From Clostridia bacterium (GTDB lineage Bacteria; Bacillota; Clostridia; DSM-8532): 6,814 bases of DNA. The notes under the pieces were generated by a model. It saw only the letters and a list, made by a program, of their open reading frames with translations, was not told the origin of the DNA and searched no databases. The stretch lies in the NCBI GenBank assembly GCA_026418215.1, contig JAOABT010000470.1:1-6814 (forward strand). Reading direction: 5' to 3'. The translations under genes were made by a program, and so were the position numbers. Shown one piece after another: positions 1 through 6,115 of the stretch (position 1 is the first letter of the stretch; every line of letters begins with the position of its first letter).

Positions 1-19
1 AGATGTGTATAAGAGACAG
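1..19. other. Untrimmed Tn5/Nextera mosaic-end adapter (artefact)
   Basis: The first 19 bases are identical to the Tn5 transposase mosaic end used in Nextera-type library preparation (AGATGTGTATAAGAGACAG). It sits at the extreme edge of the window, in the orientation expected when genomic insert begins at base 20. It also interrupts the permease reading frame within its most conserved loop. It should be treated as library sequence rather than genome, and the adjoining permease is truncated by contig breakage, not by mutation. Confidence 0.97.
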
Positions 20-465
20 ACATTAAACATGGTTTGAAAATGGTTCATACCAATGGCGCTTGAAGCCTCAAACTGCCCTTTGTCAATGGACACAATGCCG
101 CCGCGGACAATCTCGGACATATAAGCACCCGTGTTTATGGAAACAATCAGGAAGGCAGCTGACAGCTGATCCATGTTGAAGCCAAAGGCCAGCGCCGAGC
201 CATAATATATAACCATGGCCTGCACAATCATTGGCGTTCCTCGGAAAAGCTCAATATAGCAGGATAACAGGAAATTCACCAGCTTCAGAAAAAACCTTTT
301 GGCTCCCCGCTCAGGCATGGGTATGGTTCTGATAACACCTACCAATAGGCCAATGAGTGAGCCCAATATGGTACCAATAATGGAAATGAGCAGCGTCATT
401 CCGGCACCGCGAAGGAACATCGGCCAATTTTTGGTGACGATTTCGACTATCCAATCAAAGCTCAT
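20..465 (-). CDS. Amino acid ABC transporter permease (HisM/GlnP family), 3'-truncated
   Basis: This is the membrane permease of a polar amino acid importer; it forms the channel that receives substrate from the binding protein encoded just upstream. About 148 residues are visible, roughly two thirds of the usual 215-240. Residues 20-46 form a first membrane helix, followed by a charged linker and then the family motif RGTPMIVQ (75-82). Further helices surround the conserved stretch NTGAYMSEIVRGGI (111-124). The ATPase-contacting EAA loop begins at about residue 130 (GQFEASSAIGM), and the frame is lost at base 20 where adapter sequence starts. The ATG at 465 is preceded by a strong GGTGGAG ribosome binding site at the proper distance. 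The gene follows the binding-protein gene after 91 bp and belongs to the riboswitch-controlled operon. The ATPase gene is expected beyond the window. Lysine or another basic amino acid is the inferred substrate. Confidence 0.93.
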
Positions 466-486
466 ATTTCTCCACCTTTTAAGTCA

Positions 487-522
487 GAAACCGAATGCTT
501 CGCTAAGTCTGCATCCGGTTTC
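487..522 (-). other. Intercistronic stem-loop between binding-protein and permease genes
   Basis: A 12-bp stem with one G-U pair (487-498 with 511-522) encloses a 12-nt loop. It lies in the 91-bp gap just after the binding-protein stop codon. No U-tract follows, so it is not a full intrinsic terminator. In many binding-protein-dependent importers such hairpins protect the upstream mRNA or cause partial termination, so that binding protein is made in excess over permease. That role is an inference here. Confidence 0.7.
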
Positions 523-556
523 AGGTAACACTCTTATTCGTTTAAGGCGACTACAA

Positions 557-1372
557 TTACTTTACTGCAGGCTGATTCTTAATGGCAGCATCCATAATCT
601 TTGTCTGCTCATCAAGGGAGATACCGTCAAGGACCTTGTTGATCTGCTCCTTCAAGGGGCTGCCCTTTGCAATACCGACAGCTATTGCGGTGTCGTCATC
701 TGAGGTTGTAAAGCCGGTCTCAAATTCCACCATCTTGAAGTTGGGGTTGGCTGTTTCCGCACTCACACCCTCGGGGCGTTCAGAAACGTAACCGTCAATC
801 ATGCCCGATTCCAGAGCCACACGCATGGCCGGGAAGTTATCCATGGCAGACTGCTTGTTAACGCCGTCAATCTGGTCAATAACGGTATAATGGAAGGTAT
901 TGAGCTGAGCGGTTATTTTTGCGCCCTTGAAATCCTGAATGGATTTGGCATTTTCAAAGAAGCTTCCCTTTTTAACCACCATAACCAGATTGGATTTGTA
1001 ATAGTTATTGGTAAAATCAATGGTCTTCTTGCGTTCAGCAGTGGGTGACATACCTGCGATAATGGCATCAATCTTGCCCGATGTCAGAGCGGGTACAAGT
1101 CCATCCCATTCGGTCTTAACGACAACAAGCTTCTTGCCCAGGCCAGCAGCAATTTTCTTAGCAATTTCAATATCGTAGCCGCCGGCATATTCTGCGTTAC
1201 CGTCAATTTTAACGGCACCGTTGGAATCGTCAAGCTGGGTCCAGTTAAATGGTGCATATCCGCATTCAAGGCCAATTTTGAATGTACCGTCGTCAGCCTT
1301 CTTGCCGCAACCGGATAATAACACAGCCAAGACTAATGATACCGCAAGTAATAATCCTAATCTCTTCTTCAT
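557..1372 (-). CDS. Amino acid ABC transporter substrate-binding lipoprotein, probably lysine-specific
   Basis: This is an extracytoplasmic solute-binding protein of family 3 (SBP_bac_3), 271 residues, a full family length. Residues 1-21 are a lipoprotein signal peptide with lipobox LSGC, so Cys22 should be lipidated and anchored to the membrane. The mature part shows the family blocks GYAPFNW (38-44), GYDIEIAKKIA (65-75), WDGLVPALTSGKIDAIIAGMS (89-109) and ERKKTIDFT (113-121). Arg114 in the last block is the expected carboxylate-binding arginine. Against the lysine/arginine/ornithine-binding protein, Glu36 and Tyr39 fall on its Asp11 and Tyr14, which contact the basic side chain, and Glu198 falls on Asp161. 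These alignments were made by eye. The ATG at 1372 follows an AAGGGGG ribosome binding site; a GTG directly before it (1375) is an alternative start. It is the first gene after a lysine riboswitch and terminator and precedes the permease. Lysine specificity is inferred from riboswitch and residues; arginine, ornithine or histidine remain possible. Confidence 0.93.
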   Translation of the reverse strand: MKKRLGLLLAVSLVLAVLLSGCGKKADDGTFKIGLECGYAPFNWTQLDDSNGAVKIDGNAEYAGGYDIEIAKKIAAGLGKKLVVVKTEWDGLVPALTSGKIDAIIAGMSPTAERKKTIDFTNNYYKSNLVMVVKKGSFFENAKSIQDFKGAKITAQLNTFHYTVIDQIDGVNKQSAMDNFPAMRVALESGMIDGYVSERPEGVSAETANPNFKMVEFETGFTTSDDDTAIAVGIAKGSPLKEQINKVLDGISLDEQTKIMDAAIKNQPAVK

Positions 1373-1417
1373 CACGAAGTTCCCCCTTAAGTTTTTAAAC
1401 TAATATATCCGCCCAAC

Positions 1418-1449
1418 AAAAAATGACCTGAGGATGAACTCAGGCCATT
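1418..1449 (-). terminator. Riboswitch-controlled intrinsic terminator
   Basis: An 11-bp stem (1422-1432 with 1439-1449, one G-U pair) with a 6-nt loop is followed on the minus strand by six U residues. It lies between the riboswitch aptamer and the binding-protein start, the place where the expression platform of an L-box riboswitch sits. With lysine bound, helix P1 should hold its strands and this terminator should form and stop transcription. The UGAG of the ascending arm (1442-1439), with the adjoining CC, can pair with CUCA at the 3' end of P1 (1491-1488) and a nearby GG, which suggests a short antiterminator. That pairing is tentative. Confidence 0.9.
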
Positions 1450-1487
1450 AACTGTACAGCTGCCCTAATTCCTCTCTTTTCCCCATT

Positions 1488-1663
1488 TGAGATAGCACAA
1501 CTCAACAAAGCGGGAGTTTGTTGAGACAGCCCTGCAGCTCTTAACTGCAGATCCAGCAAGCAGTGCCGAGCACACTACAAGCTTCGGCGGTATTTCCTTC
1601 TCCTAAGCCTCATTGCTTACTCGAGCTCCTCAAAGGACTGTTAAATACCGCTCCTCTACCTCA
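1488..1663 (-). ncRNA. Lysine riboswitch (L-box) aptamer
   Basis: Read on the minus strand, this leader has the primary and secondary landmarks of the lysine riboswitch. P1 pairs UGAGGUAG (1663-1656) with CUAUCUCA (1495-1488). A 9-bp P2 pairs GCGGUAUUU with AAAUACCGC and carries the GAGUA internal element and a small AAGC/GCUU hairpin. The invariant GCCGAAG follows P2, leading into a P3 hairpin that ends in UGCUGG. Next come a CUGCAG/CUGCAG hairpin, the conserved GGCUGUC, a 9-bp hairpin CUCAACAAA/UUUGUUGAG, and the closing GCUAUCUC. The length of about 175 nt matches the class. The B. subtilis lysC leader, from memory, has the same GCCGAAG, UGCUGG, GGCUGUC and GCUAUCUC blocks. It should repress the downstream transporter operon when lysine is abundant. 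A covariance-model search against the lysine riboswitch family would settle it. Confidence 0.93.
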
Positions 1664-1680
1664 CTTTGAGAAAAGTGAGG
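1659..1680 (-). promoter_or_regulatory. 5' leader hairpin overlapping riboswitch helix P1
   Basis: A perfect 9-bp stem, CCUCACUUU (1680-1672) with AAAGUGAGG (1667-1659), closes a UCUC loop. It is the first structure the transcript would form, about 16 nt after the likely start site. Its 3' arm shares five bases (1663-1659) with the 5' strand of riboswitch helix P1, so the two helices cannot both be complete. The pairing is seen directly; a role in tuning the riboswitch is inference. Confidence 0.65.
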
Positions 1681-1702
1681 TCTTATAAAATTGTTTAAAT
1701 AT

Positions 1703-1732
1703 AGTCTACCACCCAACATTGATATTTGTCAA
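1703..1732 (-). promoter_or_regulatory. Sigma-A type promoter of the amino acid uptake operon
   Basis: A consensus -35 TTGACA (1732-1727) is separated by 18 bp from TAGACT (1708-1703), which matches the -10 consensus at four of six positions and is preceded directly by TGG, an extended -10. Transcription would begin near 1696, just ahead of the leader hairpin and riboswitch. No other good promoter lies between this point and the binding-protein gene. Confidence 0.75.
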
Positions 1733-1740
1733 TTTGTGAT

Positions 1741-1983
1741 GTTTTACTAATTATTTCGAGTTATTTTCATATGTAAGAGAAAATAACCAACGAGCCGGAT
1801 AAGGGAAGTGGCGTGGATGCAGAAATCTAAAATAAAAATTTTCGGAGAAGAGTGAAATAGATGGATAATCAACGAAGACAGCAGCGTTTTACTTCTCTTT
1901 GAGCCTTTTTAGAGCCGTTATATTCAAGATTAATTAACGAGATTAATCGTTGCAGTCAATTAACAGTAAACAGGCTTATTCGC
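1741..1983. other. Intergenic stretch without a supported gene; AT-rich inverted repeat at 1760-1787
   Basis: No credible gene is seen on either strand between the transporter promoter and the tRNA terminator. The one structure of note is GTTATTTTC (1760-1768) facing GAAAATAAC (1779-1787), a perfect 9-bp inverted repeat with a 10-nt spacer that lies 28 bp upstream of the -35 box. It has no U-tract on either strand, so it is not a typical terminator; an operator site or chance AT-rich pairing are both possible. Very short open frames (12-13 codons) near 1825-1902 are not convincing. Confidence 0.5.
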
Positions 1984-2021
1984 AAAAAATAGCGGGTTTC
2001 AATTTCTTGAAACCCGCTATT
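1984..2021 (-). terminator. Intrinsic terminator of the tRNA-Pro gene
   Basis: A perfect 15-bp stem (1988-2002 with 2007-2021) closes a GAAA tetraloop and runs into six U residues on the minus strand. It begins five bases after the encoded CCA of the tRNA. It is strong and works only in the minus direction, since no T-run follows on the plus strand. Confidence 0.95.
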
Positions 2022-2026
2022 CATGT

Positions 2027-2104
2027 TGGTCGGAGTGACACGACTTGAACGTGCGACCCCTTGCACCCCAAGCAAGTACTCTAATCCACCTGAGCTACAC
2101 CCCG
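2027..2104 (-). tRNA. tRNA-Pro (anticodon GGG)
   Basis: The 78-nt minus-strand sequence folds as a complete cloverleaf. The acceptor stem is CGGGGTG/CACTCCG with discriminator A and an encoded CCA. The D arm is GCTC/GAGT. The anticodon stem CTTGC/GCAAG carries loop TTGGGGT, giving anticodon GGG with G37. The T arm GCACG/CGTGT carries loop TTCAAGT. C1 and discriminator A are typical of bacterial tRNA-Pro. It should read the proline codons CCC and CCU. It stands alone between its own promoter and terminator. Confidence 0.97.
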
Positions 2105-2119
2105 ACAGCGACAAAACAT

Positions 2120-2148
2120 ATTATAATGCATATTCCTGATTACCGCAA
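2120..2148 (-). promoter_or_regulatory. Promoter of the tRNA-Pro gene
   Basis: A perfect -10 TATAAT (2125-2120) lies 17 bp after a weaker -35, TTGCGG (2148-2143). The expected start near 2113 gives a leader of about nine bases before the mature tRNA 5' end at 2104. Confidence 0.75.
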
Positions 2149-2171
2149 TACCTTTTTAAATAAAATTTACA

Positions 2172-2200
2172 AAGGCTCAAATGCTTTATTGATGAGCCTT
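2172..2200 (-). terminator. Probable terminator of the signalling operon
   Basis: An 8-bp stem, AAGGCTCA/TGAGCCTT (2200-2193 with 2179-2172), with a 13-nt loop is followed on the minus strand by the T-rich but interrupted tail TGTAAATTTTATTT. It lies 80 bp after the response regulator stop codon and upstream of the tRNA promoter. The imperfect U-tract makes it a moderate call. Confidence 0.55.
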
Positions 2201-2280
2201 ACAACATGCTTTCACCAAAAATACCTAAAATTTACTCCCCCGATCGTACCGCTACCGTTGGAGCTAAAAGAATCCGCTGT

Positions 2281-2676
2281 TCAAATAAGCCCCAGCTTTT
2301 TAAGTACTTCTTCGACCTTAGCCGTGTCAATGGGCTTGGAGGCATACGCCTCGCAGCCGTACTCAAAGGCAGTCTGTACATACTGGGTTTCACCAAGTGC
2401 AGTGGTCATCATAATCTTGACGCGTTTGTCAGGTGTTATGCCCTTCTGCTTCTCGATATCGCGAATGGCCTTTAAAACCTTGACACCGTCAATCTTGGGC
2501 ATCATAATATCCAGGCAAATAAGGTCATAGGGTTTTCCTTCACGCATAGAGAGCATGTAGGCGTCAACAGCCTCCAAGCCATCTACAACCATGTCGCATT
2601 CACCGTAGCGAGAGAGAAATTTACTTAAAAACTTTCGACTGATAAAATCATCCTCAGCAATTAAAAACTTAAGCAT
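2281..2676 (-). CDS. CheY-like single-domain response regulator
   Basis: This is a stand-alone receiver domain of 131 residues with no output domain. The acidic pocket is Glu8, Asp9 and Asp10, the phosphoacceptor is Asp56 (in CLDIMMP), the switch threonine is Thr92 (MTTA), and the invariant lysine is Lys114 (SKP). All residues needed for Mg2+-dependent phosphorylation are present. The ATG at 2676 follows an AGGGGG ribosome binding site six bases away. The gene starts 22 bp after the hybrid kinase stop codon and is the last gene of the operon. It is the likely phosphoryl acceptor, or a shuttle, for that kinase. Without an output domain it must act by binding a partner protein, for instance another kinase, an enzyme or the flagellar switch. 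It is not clearly chemotactic CheY, so no symbol is given. Confidence 0.95.
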   Translation of the reverse strand: MLKFLIAEDDFISRKFLSKFLSRYGECDMVVDGLEAVDAYMLSMREGKPYDLICLDIMMPKIDGVKVLKAIRDIEKQKGITPDKRVKIMMTTALGETQYVQTAFEYGCEAYASKPIDTAKVEEVLKKLGLI

Positions 2677-2698
2677 AAAAAGCCCCCTATAATACTCA

Positions 2699-5600
2699 TT
2701 ATTCCACTGATTTTTTATAGGTCAAGAATTCCTCTTCAAGTATCCCGCAGTATTTTAGGATATCCGCATCATTACCACGCCGAACGGCCAGCTCTATCTT
2801 AAAAGTCGTATCCTTAAGCTCCTCGGCTTCAATCTCCTTGAACATCTCCTTAAGCCTGTGGGCAATCAGCTCAACCTTTTTGAAGTTACCGTCCAACGAG
2901 GCCTTGAGCTGATCTATTTCGCCCGATATGAATGCTAAGTCTGCACGGTGGGCCCCTCCTGATTTAGCCGGAAGAGCTTGTGTAAAGGTTACATCTCCAT
3001 TGGTATTGATGGCAATCCGTTCGTTAAAGCTAAGATGTGGGTCAGGACTTGCCTTGGTAAGCCGTTCAATGGCGCGGATAAGCTCTTCGATCCTGACGGG
3101 CTTGGAGATGTACTCATCCATACCCAGGGACAGGAATTTCTCTCTGTCACCATGCAGTGCAAAGGCCGTTAGGGCTATGATCACAGCTTTCGAAGCCGTC
3201 TCACGGGCTCTGATGCGCTTTGTGGCCTCTATGCCATCCATTCCCGGCATTTGAATATCCATGAGTATAACGTCATAGTGAACCTTTTCATGGAGCTCCA
3301 AAGCCTCAAAGCCATTTTTTGCAACATCAACACCGAAACCTTTTTCCTTCAAAAGCCTTGAAACAACTGTCTGATTTACTACATCGTCCTCTACGAGAAG
3401 AATCTTTAGAGGCGATAGCGATATATTTCTGTTAAGTACCTCGCCTTTAGGTTGAACCGGCTTGTTGCCAACCTCGAGTGCAAGCGAGAAGAAAAAGGTG
3501 CTTCCCTTGTTTTCAACACTGTCGAACCCTATCTTTCCACCCATCATCTCAACAAGCTGCTTGGAGATAACGAGTCCGAGGCCTGTGCCTCCAAATCGCC
3601 GCGTGTAGGAGCTGTCAGCCTGACTGAAGCTTTTAAAAAGCTTTTCATGGCTGGCCTTAGGAATGCCGATACCCGTATCCTTAACCTCGAAAAGCAGGCC
3701 TACCGTATCCTCTTCATGGCTCTTTTTCTGTATGTTGAGCGTGACCCCTCCGGTCTCGGTAAATTTAATCGCATTACTCAGCAAATTGTTCAAGACCTGC
3801 TGGATACGTTTGGGGTCCCCATTGAGATATTGGGGAATGCCCGTGGAAAGATTACTGCTAAAGTCAAGGCCTTTGTTAGCCGCCTGCCGGCTGTGCGCCC
3901 TGCAGGTATCCATAATGAGCTTGCGGATGTCAAAGTCTACATTTTCTATGTTGAGCTTGCCTGCTTCCATCTTCGAGAAATCAAGAACATCATTGATCAG
4001 GTTCAGGAGCGTTGATGCACAGTTTTTTGCCGTGTTGAGATTATCCTTCTGCTCCTCGTCAAGGCGGGTCTCCAGAGTGAGGTCAATCATGCCCATCATG
4101 CCATTAAGCGGCGTCCTGATCTCATGGCTCATATTGGCCAGGAATTCGCTTTTTGCAATATTAGCTGATTCGGAGATTTCCTTGGCTCGCTTTAGCTCCC
4201 TTTCAGCCCTCTTTCGTTTACTGATATCATCAATAATCATAACAATATTGTTTTTCTCAGGGCTATAGAGTGCCAGCGAAAACCAGCTGTCCATGGTTTT
4301 GGAATAGCCTTCCTGAATCATATGGCTTCCGCCGGTGGTAGATATTTCTGTCATAATGGACATCAAAGCGGAGAGCTCCTGCCTGAAATCTGGCAAAACC
4401 TCAGTATACCGTTTACCTAAAAGGTTCTCCCTCTTCAAGCCGGTCATCTTTTCAAAAGCGGGGTTTACCTCAAGAAAGACCGCGTCCACGATATTCCCGT
4501 TCTCGTCGGGTATGACCTGGCTGTACGTGTAGCCGCTATGTAAATTTCTAAATAGCGAGCGATACTTCTCCTCACTTTTTCTTAAGGTAATGAAGGCCTG
4601 CTTTCGTTCGGTGATATCCCTCACAATGACCGCCAAATGTCCCGGTGAAGGCGAGTAAGCCGACAGCGAGAACCATCTTTTCACTTTTGTGATAAAAAGC
4701 TCATTGATATGAAAATGATGCTGCTTGTTATTCCGTTTAAAGTTCAACCTTAGCTCATGAATCAGGCATGACCCCATGACGGGATAGTGCTCGATAATGT
4801 TCTTACCCAGAATGCTGTTCCCATCGGCATTCATGACAATTTCGAAGGCTGCGTTGACCTCAAGAAATTCAAGATCGCAGGGCTCGTTGTCCTCGTCAAA
4901 AATGATGCGATAAAAGCTGAAGGCATCATTCATATTCCAGAAGAGGCTTTGGTATTTGGATTGGCTTTCCCGGATCAAAAGCTCATTCTTCTTGCGGTCT
5001 GAAATATCACGTATGACTCTGACCATGACCTCCCGGTTTCCTATGGTTGCTGATTGGGAGCTCACCTCCACAGGGATAGCCGTACCATCTTTTCTATAAT
5101 GCGTAGTCTCAAAACAGCTGCCTTGCAAGGTCATGGGGTCCATTTCGCCGAAATGCGACCCTCGAAGATCATAAATGGACATTCCAAGCAGTTCCTGATA
5201 GCTGTATCCGTAAGTGCTTACCGCAGCCTCGTTTGCTTCCAGAATGGAGCCGTCATGACCAACAAAAAGGATGATATCGCGTGTCTTCTCGGAAAAAATT
5301 TTATAGCGCTGCAGGATCTCATCGGCCAGCTTCTTCTGATGAACATCCAAGCCCATACCGATATAGCCGTTGAATTCTCCGTCTATGTCGTAAAAGGGCC
5401 TGTTCAGGGATTGAAACCACCGGTATTCACCGCTGTGGTGAAGGATTCTCAATTCAAATTCAAAGGGCTTTCTGCTTATGACCGCGGATTCATACAGGCT
5501 TCGCATGAGTAAAGCATCATCCGGATGGATACAAACCGTCCAATTTTTTTCAAGCAGCTCCTCTCGGGACAATCCGGTGAATTCACAGCCATTGCGATCG

Positions 5601-6115
5601 ATGTAGACAAGCCTTCCCTCGTTATCCACCCTCCATATAACAGCGGGAAAGTTTTGAAACAGATTAAGATAGAACTCACTCATCTTCCGGGAATTTATCT
5701 CACTGATTTTTGACTCGGTGATGTTCTCAAGGGTTAGAAGAGCATGCTTTTGATCATTTGCCAAGATAGGGTTGATGCTGATGAGGAACCAGAATTCCCG
5801 TTCCTTTTCGTCTTGTATAAACACCTGACGAATTTCCTGACGTACGGTGGAAAGACCCTCACGAAGGGCCTTCAGGCAGCCAAGCCTCACCTGGCAGGAC
5901 AGACAGCCCTCCCCCTCACCGCAGCCGTACTTGAGACTTTTTCTGCAGCTGAAGCCATCTCCAAATCTCCTGCCCATAATGGTTTCACGTTTGAGGCCCA
6001 GGTATGAAAGCGCAGTATCGTTGATTTTAACAATCTGTCTTAATTCATTCAATATCACCATTCCGGCCGGAGCCGTATCAAATATTAGCTGAAAATCCAA
6101 ACGCAAGTTGTCCAC
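2699..6115 (-). CDS. Soluble multi-PAS hybrid histidine kinase with receiver and Hpt-like tail
   Basis: This is a 1138-residue cytoplasmic sensor kinase with no signal peptide or membrane helix. The order is PAS1 (about 5-132), PAS2 (147-262), PAS3 (267-375), PAS4 (388-505), PAS5 (518-635), a charged helical linker, HisKA (655-720), HATPase (765-882), receiver (904-1020) and an Hpt-like helical domain (1060-1136). His664 in SHEIRTPLNG is the autophosphorylation site. The N box (NNLLSNAIKFT, 776-786), G1 (DTGIGIP, 813-819) and G2 (GGTGLGL, 842-848) are intact. The receiver has Asp910/Asp911, phosphoacceptor Asp953, Thr983 and Lys1005. His1086 in AHRLK is the candidate Hpt histidine, though the usual glycine after that lysine is Glu. 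PAS1 carries Cys57, 65, 71, 74 and 80. The start is taken as GTG 6115, six bases after AGAGGTG; the upstream in-frame GTG at 6124 overlaps that ribosome binding site. It follows cheB closely and precedes the response regulator. The signal is unknown. Confidence 0.95.
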   Translation of the reverse strand: MDNLRLDFQLIFDTAPAGMVILNELRQIVKINDTALSYLGLKRETIMGRRFGDGFSCRKSLKYGCGEGEGCLSCQVRLGCLKALREGLSTVRQEIRQVFIQDEKEREFWFLISINPILANDQKHALLTLENITESKISEINSRKMSEFYLNLFQNFPAVIWRVDNEGRLVYIDRNGCEFTGLSREELLEKNWTVCIHPDDALLMRSLYESAVISRKPFEFELRILHHSGEYRWFQSLNRPFYDIDGEFNGYIGMGLDVHQKKLADEILQRYKIFSEKTRDIILFVGHDGSILEANEAAVSTYGYSYQELLGMSIYDLRGSHFGEMDPMTLQGSCFETTHYRKDGTAIPVEVSSQSATIGNREVMVRVIRDISDRKKNELLIRESQSKYQSLFWNMNDAFSFYRIIFDEDNEPCDLEFLEVNAAFEIVMNADGNSILGKNIIEHYPVMGSCLIHELRLNFKRNNKQHHFHINELFITKVKRWFSLSAYSPSPGHLAVIVRDITERKQAFITLRKSEEKYRSLFRNLHSGYTYSQVIPDENGNIVDAVFLEVNPAFEKMTGLKRENLLGKRYTEVLPDFRQELSALMSIMTEISTTGGSHMIQEGYSKTMDSWFSLALYSPEKNNIVMIIDDISKRKRAERELKRAKEISESANIAKSEFLANMSHEIRTPLNGMMGMIDLTLETRLDEEQKDNLNTAKNCASTLLNLINDVLDFSKMEAGKLNIENVDFDIRKLIMDTCRAHSRQAANKGLDFSSNLSTGIPQYLNGDPKRIQQVLNNLLSNAIKFTETGGVTLNIQKKSHEEDTVGLLFEVKDTGIGIPKASHEKLFKSFSQADSSYTRRFGGTGLGLVISKQLVEMMGGKIGFDSVENKGSTFFFSLALEVGNKPVQPKGEVLNRNISLSPLKILLVEDDVVNQTVVSRLLKEKGFGVDVAKNGFEALELHEKVHYDVILMDIQMPGMDGIEATKRIRARETASKAVIIALTAFALHGDREKFLSLGMDEYISKPVRIEELIRAIERLTKASPDPHLSFNERIAINTNGDVTFTQALPAKSGGAHRADLAFISGEIDQLKASLDGNFKKVELIAHRLKEMFKEIEAEELKDTTFKIELAVRRGNDADILKYCGILEEEFLTYKKSVE

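Noticed and set aside
299..703. Plus-strand open frame opposite the permease start and binding-protein end.
   Set aside because: Its product shows no family motifs, while the minus strand carries two clear genes and a stem-loop.
1418..1680. The structured leader considered as a T-box.
   Set aside because: The conserved T-box sequence that pairs with the tRNA acceptor end is absent, whereas lysine riboswitch blocks are present in order.
1698..1703. TATATT as the -10 element of the transporter promoter.
   Set aside because: It would sit 23 bp from the TTGACA box, too far; TAGACT with an extended TGG at 18 bp fits better.
1861..1902. A 13-codon plus-strand frame (MDNQRRQQRFTSL) preceded by GGAG.
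   Set aside because: It is too short to support, has no promoter in view, and the purine-rich upstream stretch is common by chance.
2045..2530. Plus-strand open frame across the tRNA and the response regulator.
   Set aside because: It reads through the antisense of a complete tRNA-Pro and of a canonical receiver domain, so it is not a gene.
3452..4268. Long plus-strand open frames (up to about 200 codons) opposite the kinase catalytic region.
   Set aside because: They lie antisense to HisKA and HATPase sequence with intact motifs, have no family resemblance and no convincing ribosome binding site; they are reading-frame shadows.
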